In this document: piece after piece, positions 31,064-37,848 of the stretch
Numbering within the stretch: the first letter of the stretch is position 1
How the letters are laid out: each line of letters starts with the position of its first letter
NCBI GenBank assembly: GCA_008000375.1
Contig: SMOI01000298.1
Coordinates: 1-37,848 of the forward strand
Length of the DNA: 37,848 nt
DNA from: Poteriospumella lacustris
Lineage: Eukaryota > Sar > Chrysophyceae > Chromulinales > Dinobryaceae
Direction: 5' to 3'
Translations under genes and position numbers: made by a program
The notes under the pieces: generated by a model
Database searches by the model: none
Told to the model about the DNA's origin: nothing
The model's input: the letters and a program-made list of their open reading frames with translations, nothing else

Positions 31064-31776
31064 TTTTACGTGAACGTTTAGGCTGACTTGATCCTTGATA
31101 TGAAAGAGTTATGACTGAACAAAATAAGAAAGTGATTGTTCTCCCGTGTCTTATTCACCTCCGTCGTCTTCTTTCATACGAATCCTTAGCGAACGTCTTG
31201 CCAATCTTGAGCGGAGCAAGTAAGCGCTGTGGGTGTGCGAAGAAGTCGTTGAGGCTGCGCCACACAAATGCAAATCGCCAAAACGCAACGGACACAAAGT
31301 CTAGGTGCCGTTAGGAAAAACGCGAACCGACCGACACAACGACGCACGAGCACCCAAACCCCAGATCCTACTTTAGGTATCTGTGTCAATCCAACGGACA
31401 GCGAACGGAACTTTTCCACCGTCCGGCCAACCGCGAAAAGTTTCGCTTCTGCTGCGTCGGTCGACTTGGCGGGTGGATTTTTTTCGCTTTTTCTGCTTTC
31501 TTTGATTCGCTTCCCGCTCTTTGGACTGTGAGCGAAGATGAGTCTGGCTTCAACCGGTTACTGAGTATTCGCTTCAGACTATTTCTGTTATTCTCATCAG
31601 CAGCAGGAGATTATTGTATTTTGCTGGTGTCCTTTCACCTGTTGGAAAAGAAGAGAAAGCGAAGTGTTGCGAAGTTGAAATTGAGACGACCAATCGGAGT
31701 TACTGTCAGGAGGACCTATCGACATCTGATTCGGGCATTGTGAGAAAGCTTTGGCTCCCATAGGTGTGTGATCAAG
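31064..31776. other. Divergent intergenic region between IleRS and large ankyrin-RBR gene
   Basis: About 710 bases, clearly less GC-rich than the genes on both sides, with short T runs near 31479-31500. It should carry both promoters and leaders. I see no additional gene, tRNA or repeat. Confidence 0.45.
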
Positions 31777-34700
31777 ATGCAGTCGTTTTCCAAAGCAACG
31801 ATGATGCTCACAGGAGGAGGTAAGTTCTTCGATGATCCGGATAGACCGGCCATTGTTGATACGGTTCCATTGGTGTTTGTAGGTCCTCCTGTGTACAAAC
31901 AATTGAAAACAGCTATGACCGAGGGCAATGAAGACAAGGCCATCATGCTGTACATGAGCAAAGAGGGCTCCAAGCTTCATCCGTCGAAGCCTTTCCCCAC
32001 CAAAAAGGTCGGCGGATCGGAGGACTCGCCGATGCACGTCGCGGCGCGACACGCATTGGGCAAAATCTTCAGAATGTTCATCGAGTATGGCGGCCATCCG
32101 GGGTGTATCAATGCTCGCAAAGAGACCTGCGGCCATGCCGTCTGTCAGCTGACCAGCTTTCCCGCCAAGCGCGCGGAGATCTTGGACATGATCTACGACT
32201 GGCGCGGACAAACCGCCGACAACCTCATCGACCTGGTCAACATCGACGCGACCGACATGGACGGCAACACCGCCCTGCATTTGGCGGCCTTGAATGGCAT
32301 CTTGCCGTGTGTCGAGCGGCTGGTTCTGCGAGGCGCGAACATCTCGCTGCAGAACAACGAGGGTCAGACATGCAGCGACCTGGCGGACCGCGGCGGCCAC
32401 TTCGCCTTGGGCACCGTTCTAGAGCTGGGCAAGGTGTTCACACCCACCGACGAAGTGAAGGAAGCCTCCAACATGTTTCTGAAGTTCACCACGGAGCTGC
32501 CCGACCCGAAGCTGGTGCCGGACTGCCACAGCATCAGTCTGCCCGGACTCATCGACTTCATGAACGAGGCCATCAAGACGGCGTCCGAGCGGCTGAACGA
32601 AACGGCGGCTCGGTCAGAAGTGCTGCTGAACAACACCGGCTGGGACTTCCGACACCTGAACAAGGAGTTCCACAGCAACGCGGAGCAGACGCTGACGATG
32701 GCGCACATCCGCCCTCGGTCGGAGGACGGCAAAGGTACGATCCGTCGCTTGTTCGGCGATCGAAGTAGACATCGAGGTGTGCTCACCTGTGCTGTGTGTC
32801 CACCGTGGTTTGTGTAGGCGAGAACAAGAACGGCAAGCCCGAGATCAACGTGGGCATCCCCGTGGAGGAGATCTACTTCGACCCGTGCTACAGCAACGTG
32901 CCGAACTTCACCATCTACATCGACGGCAAGAAGAAGGTGTACCACTTCCAGAACTACGACGGCAAGGTGGGCGTCTTCCCCATCGACTACGACCCGTCGT
33001 TCAAGTACCTGGACTCGAACCAGACGTTCTCGGAGACGTCGCACGTGAAGCCGAAGAGGACCGACCCGTGTCCCATGTGCGGCAAGATGATGTTCGAGCC
33101 CACGAGCATCCAGCACTTCCTCGCCGGCACCCTGGTCGAGCCACTCAATCGCGAGCTGCACTGCTCGTCCGGCCACAAGTTCTGCTTCAGCTGTTGGTCG
33201 GACCATGCGCAAGCGCATCTGAAGCGCGACAACGCGATGGGTTGTCTGCCGTGTCCGGCCGCCGGATGTGGCGAGATTCTGGACCTGCAGTGGGCGCCGG
33301 TGATCTTGAAGAAGGCCGACATGGTGAACCGCCTGATCGCTCAGCGCCAGAAACACGTGATCGAGTCGCTGGGTCTGCGGTGGTGTCCGATGCCGAACTG
33401 CGGTCTGCTGGTGAACGTGCCGGAGATCACCGACGAGGAGTACCTGCAGCTCGACCCGATGCAGAAGGCGGCGCGTGTGGGCATCTGTGCGAACGGACAC
33501 GCGTCGTGCATGGAGTGCAACCAGCAGGCGCACACGCCTTGTTCGTGCAGCCAGTTGGTGACGTGGATGAACATGCTGCGCGACGAGCTGTCGTCGGTGT
33601 CGCCGGAGGACGAGACGAGTCTGTTGGCGATGGTCAGTCGCTATCCGCAGGCGCGCAAGTGTCCGAAGTGTCCCACGGGCCAGGTGCAGAAGACGATCGG
33701 CTGCAACATCACGCCGTGCAACGTGTGCCACGTGCAGGTGTGCTACGTGTGTCTGGAGGAGTGGAACCAGCACACGATCTCGGCGACCGGCACGGTCTAC
33801 TGCAACCGCTACGGCTCCAAGTTCAACCACTACGCCCGCGGCCACGACGAAGAGAAGCAGCACGAGTCGGCGCAGCCGCACAGCAGCAACAAGAGTCGCA
33901 GTGCGGCCGCCCGCCACGCGCGTTTCTCGCACTACGCGCACCGGTTCAAGGTGCACGAGGAGAGCTGGCTGCTGGAGCAGCAGGTGCGCCACGTGACGAT
34001 CGAGCGCGTCCACGAGGCGCTGAAGCTGTCGCACGAAGGCGAGCTGAAGTGGATCCACGGTGCGAACGCGGTGAATCCGTACGCGGAGAAGGCGATGGAG
34101 AGCGGCGCGGAGGCGATGCTGCTGAAGAAGTTCGAGGAGAAGGACTGCGCCGTGGAGAACTTCTACTTCAAGTCGTACCCGGCGGTGGAGTTCATCGTGC
34201 AGGCCTTCGAGGAGCTGGAGCGCGACCGGCTGTTTCTGCGGTGGTCGTACCCGTTCGTGTTTTTGGAGTTCGACGACAAACCGTCGACGACGAGCGGCCG
34301 CGGCGGCGCGTCGGTGACGTCCGGCGCCGGGGCGCTGCAGGACAACCGCCAGGAGTTCCTCAACCTGCAGGCGACCTTCGAGTACTTCACCGAGACGCTG
34401 TCGTACTTGATTTCGCGCAACCGACTGCGCGCGACGAAAGAGGAGATCGAAAAGGCCACGCGCGACGCACGCGCGAAGCGCATCGAGATGGAGGAGTTCA
34501 TCATCCAGTACTACCTGACGCGGCGCCCCGAGGCGGCGATGGAGCGCGTGCCCTCGACGACGTCGTCGCTGACGTCGCGGTCGTCGCTGGAGGACGAGGC
34601 GGAGGACGACGACGAGGAGCCCGAGCCGGTGCACTTGGTGCCGACGCAGCGTACGTGTGGCCCGCCCTGCGATGTCGCTCGGAGGCGGAGCGTGTGTCTA

Positions 34701-37700
34701 ACGGCGGCGTGTCTGGTGTGTGTCTTGTGTGTGTCTTGTGTACAGCGATCGCGACGGCGGACTTCGACATCAGCGACGACGAGGACGACGACCCGGTGCC
34801 GGCGCCCGAGCCCCCGCCGCAGCTGCCGCCGCGTGAGCCGGAGAAGTCGAACCGCGCCTTCACGCGCATCGACCACACGGTGCAGACGATCTCGCAGATC
34901 ACGACGGAGACCGAGCGGTCGGAGACGCTGTTCCGCGCGGGGTCGTTCCTGGTGCATCACAGCGGCGAGAACTCGGCCGACAACAGCGTGTACCGCGTGG
35001 CGGCTCAGCGACTGCCGCCGCCACCGCCGCAGCCGATGCCGCGGTTCGTGGCCCCACCGCCGCCGCCGCCGCCTCCGCCACCGATGCCGATCATCGAGCA
35101 GCGCCTGATCGGCGCGAAGAAAGACCCCGACCAGGAGGCGCTGGAGCACGCGATTCTGATCTCGAAGCAAGAGGAAGAGTTCGGCGTGAACATGTACGAC
35201 GCGCTGCTGGACGAGGACGAGCCGGTGGTGGAGGAGTACATGGCGCAGGGCTTCACGCGCGAGGAGGCGATTCTGATCATCTTCGAGGAGCGGTTCGGGA
35301 AGGTGTCGATCTACCAGCAGAGCCGCATCACGCCGGCGATGCCGACGCTGCACAAGCTGGAGGGTGTGCAGGCGCAGGAGGTGGACCCGGAGGACGAGCC
35401 GGAGATCGAGTACCTCATGACGAAGGGCTACACGCGCGAGCAGGCGATCGAGGTGATGTTCACGCAACGACGCAAGGCGGAAGAGCGGCGCCAGGAGGAG
35501 GAGCGTCGTCGGCAGCGCGAGTTGGAGCGGCAGTACTTCCCGCAGGCGTCGCAGGCGGCGGCGCCGTCGACGAGCCACGGCGGCGGTCGGGCCCACGACG
35601 AGTACGGCATGGACGTGTACGACAGCTACGGCGTGCAGGGCGGCCAGACGCACAGTCGGCGCGGCACGATGCAGCAGCAGCCGCAACACGCGGCGCCGCA
35701 GCCGAACTACGAAGACGACGAGGAGATGCAGGAGCTGCTGCGTCTGGGCTACACGCACGAGCAGGCGCTGGCGGTGGTGATGGCGCACCGCCTGGCGGAC
35801 GAGGACGACGGCGTCGGCGCGGGCGGGGCGATGACGTCGACGATGGACGAAGACGCGGCGCTGGCGCAGGAGCTGGCGGCGGAGGAGGAGTACATGGAGG
35901 AGAACGCGGAGGTGGCGTATCTGATGTCGCGCGGCTACACGCGCGAGCAGGCGATCCAAGTGGCCGAGACGAACCAGCGCACGCGAGCGGCGGCATTGGC
36001 GGCGGCAGCTGTGACGACAACCACAACCACGACGACGTCGGCGGTGGGCGGCGTGTCGGACCGCGAGCTGGAGACGCTGATGAACCAGGGCTACACCCGC
36101 GAGCAGGCGACGCAGGTGTTGCTGCTGCGGTCGACGGGCGGCAACGCGTCGAGCGGCGCGAACCGCCGACCGACGGCGACGGCGTCGTTGGCGAGCACGT
36201 CGTACGAGGACTACGCGCACGGCGCCGCGACGACGGGGCTTGCGTCGTCGTCGAACGGCGGCGGCAGCGGCGGCGGGCGGTCGTCGGTGTACCGCGCGTC
36301 GGCGCTGATGGACCAGTTCTCGCCGGCGGCGGAGGAGTCGCCGGGCTACGGCCACCACTCGCGCGGGTCGACGTACAACATCGGCGGCGGCCACGGCCAC
36401 AGCGGCAGCTCGTACTACGACTCGGCGCGCGAAGGGTCGACGTCGTACTACGAGTCGACGCTCACGAGCAGCGACGCGGGCGGCGCGATGGGCGGCGGAC
36501 TGGCGTCGATGCCTCCGCCGCCGCGCGGAGCCCACGCGTTGTCGCCGGAGGAGGAGCAGATGGAGCGCGTGCTGCTGATCTCGCAGCAGGAGGCGGAGTT
36601 CGGCGTGAACATGTACGACTCGATCACGCCGGCGGACGGGCCGGAGGTGGAGCAGATGATCGCGATGGGCTACAGCGAGTTCGAGGCGCTGCAGTGGATC
36701 TTCGACCGGCGGTTTCGCAACGGCCCGGGCCAGCTGCAGGCGCAGCAGCAACAGCAACAGCAGCTGCAGGCGCAGCTCCAGCAGCAACAGCTGCTCCAGC
36801 AACAGCAACAGCAGGCGCAGCAACAGCAACAGGCGCAGCAACAGCAGCTGCTGCTCCAGCAACAACAGCAGCTGCTCCTGCAGCAGCAACAAGCGCAGCA
36901 GCAGCAGCAGGCGCAGCAGCAGATGCTGTACGGGTCGATGTCCGGGTCGACGGCGATGATGTACGACGGCGGCGCGGGCCAGTCGATGTACGGCGGCGGT
37001 GGCGGCGGCGGTGGGATGATGATGGGCGGCGGGATGCTGCCGGAGGACGAGCTGGGCACGAACCCGTCGTTCTACGGGTCGTCGACGACGATGTCGGGGT
37101 ACGGGTACGCGCCGAGCCAGGCGGGCGGGATGGTGCTGGGCGGCGGCGAGGGCCAGCCGGGGTACCGGCGGTTCTCGTCGTCGGTGTACCGCGTGGACGG
37201 CGACGGCGACGAGTACTACGACGAGGAGGACGACGGCGACTACGACGACGGCCACCACGCGCGTCACCACCGCAGCTCGAGCATCGGCGGCGGCCAGAGC
37301 GGGCGCCACCACCGCCGCAACAGCAGTCTGGGCGGCGGCGCATCGGTGTCGGGCAACACGATTCACACGGTACGTGGGCGGTGGCGAGAGAGACGACGAC
37401 GACGTGGCGCGTGCTGACGGTGTCCTGTGTGTGTCCTGTGTGTGTCCTGTGTGTAGAGTCGACAGAGCGTGACCAGTGGCGGTCCGCCGCAGCATCGCGG
37501 CAGCGTGGCCGGCGGCGCCTCGCACAAGGTGCAGAAGAAGATCTTCCGTGGCGCGTCGCTGGTGGGCATGCACGCACACGTGGACGAGGCGGCCGAGGCG
37601 CAGGGCGTCAACTCGACGTCGCTGCACCGGCTGGAGAAGGCGTTCCGCAACGTGAAGCGTTCGGACATCATCAAGGCGCTGAAGCGGGCGGGCGGCGATG

Positions 37701-37738
37701 TGGACGAGGCGGCCATTCTCTTGTCGTCGTACGAGTAG
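31777..37738 (+). CDS. Large ankyrin-RBR protein with multiple UBA-like hairpins and C-terminal UBA
   Basis: Five exons (31777-31819, 31883-32734, 32818-34650, 34746-37369, 37457-37738) encode 1877 residues. Ankyrin repeats occupy about 70-200. RING1 begins at Cys 383 (CPMCGKMM, then CSSGHKFCFSCW), IBR follows at about 465-540, and RING2 starts at Cys 580. The thioester Cys is kept (IGCNITPC, about 594), but residue +2 is Ile instead of the usual His. An Ariadne-like helical domain spans about 640-890. From about 1040 to 1565 there are six UBA-like segments of the form LMxxGYTREQAIxV; two of them are preceded by a helix reading LISxQExEFGVNMYD. A Gln/Leu-rich tract lies at about 1572-1635, Gly/Tyr-rich sequence with QSMYGG follows, and a final UBA (HRLEKAF...DIIKALKRAGGDVDEAAILL) is in the last exon. 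The first intron is 63 nt, divisible by three and without stops, so it may sometimes be retained. It is a paralogue of the gene at 19517. Confidence 0.87.
36735..36928 (+). repeat. CAG/CAA-rich tract encoding polyglutamine with leucine/alanine interruptions
   Basis: Mixed CAG and CAA codons with interspersed CTG, CTC and GCG encode a Gln-rich segment of about 65 residues in the large RBR protein. The codon mixture points to selection for glutamine or to old slippage and not to a fresh pure-CAG expansion. Confidence 0.9.
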
Positions 37739-37848
37739 AAGGCGCCGGGCGCGGACGGGCGGCGATGGACGCGGAATGAGCGTCCGACGGCGCGGCGGCG
37801 GTGGGTACGACGGGCGACGAGTCTCGTCGGCCGGTGCCGCGCGAGCAG
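37739..37848. other. 3' flank of the large RBR gene
   Basis: GC-rich sequence up to the window edge. No polyadenylation hexamer or further gene can be supported. Confidence 0.4.

Noticed and set aside
32777-34740. A plus-strand frame overlapping the RBR part of the large gene in another phase, joined to exon 4
   Set aside because: The RING, IBR and RING2 cysteines occur only in the other frame, which connects to exon 4 through the GTACGT/TACAG intron.
34511-37627. A minus-strand open frame of about 1040 codons opposite the large RBR gene
   Set aside because: Its Arg/Val/Leu/His-rich translation is explained by GC-rich codons on the other strand; the plus strand has domains and consistent splice sites.

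Overview
This is a nuclear, intron-containing segment of a unicellular eukaryote. Evidence: GT-AG introns of about 60-95 nt interrupt most genes, genes are dense on both strands, and products are typically eukaryotic (GPI-anchor ethanolamine-phosphate transferase, RNA polymerase II subunit Rpb4, RBR ubiquitin ligases, cytosolic-type isoleucyl-tRNA synthetase). A TEX47/BLUF-like protein hints at a lineage that has or had flagella. I cannot assign the phylum from the sequence alone.

Layout. 1-1009 (-): N-terminal part of a PIG-O/Gpi13 protein, running off the left edge. 1458-2322 (+): TEX47-like BLUF-fold protein. 2940-4848 (+): PP2C phosphatase. 5293-7292 (-): coiled-coil/leucine-rich-repeat protein. 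7631-8886 (-): membrane-anchored sulfotransferase, head to head with 9100-9372 (+), a 90-residue protein with a similar membrane anchor. 9795-10393 (-): Rpb4-like subunit. 10907-12484 (+): unrecognised disordered acidic/serine-rich protein. 12485-16581: four kilobases with no supportable gene, pyrimidine-rich, with repeated C tracts and microsatellites. 16582-18822 (-): UBA-domain protein gene split by a 610-bp LTR-retrotransposon remnant. 19517-23823 (+): ankyrin-RBR-UIM-UBA ubiquitin ligase (ANKIB1-like). 24383-26037 (+): pyruvate kinase. 26376-27020 (+): a nearly identical, broken, inverted copy of the 3' end of the isoleucyl-tRNA synthetase gene. 27417-31063 (-): isoleucyl-tRNA synthetase. 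31777-37738 (+): a second, much larger ankyrin-RBR protein with a string of UBA-like hairpins, a polyQ tract and a C-terminal UBA.

The most interesting content is a small local ubiquitin family. Two RBR ligases (19.5-23.8 kb and 31.8-37.7 kb) share ankyrin, RBR and Ariadne-like architecture and corresponding introns. The interrupted gene at 16.6-18.8 kb looks like a ligase-less relative: it has one UBA-like hairpin, the same QSMY-type low-complexity region, and a final UBA exon that begins with the same residues at the same intron phase as the large ligase. The large ligase keeps the RING2 catalytic cysteine but has isoleucine where the catalytic histidine normally sits. The other unusual structures are the in-frame LTR insertion with its chain of hairpins, and the roughly 0.5-kb near-perfect inverted repeat at the end of the isoleucyl-tRNA synthetase gene.

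Exon boundaries were assigned by eye from GT/AG sites, reading-frame continuity, family alignment from memory and comparison of the paralogues. No search or prediction program was run.
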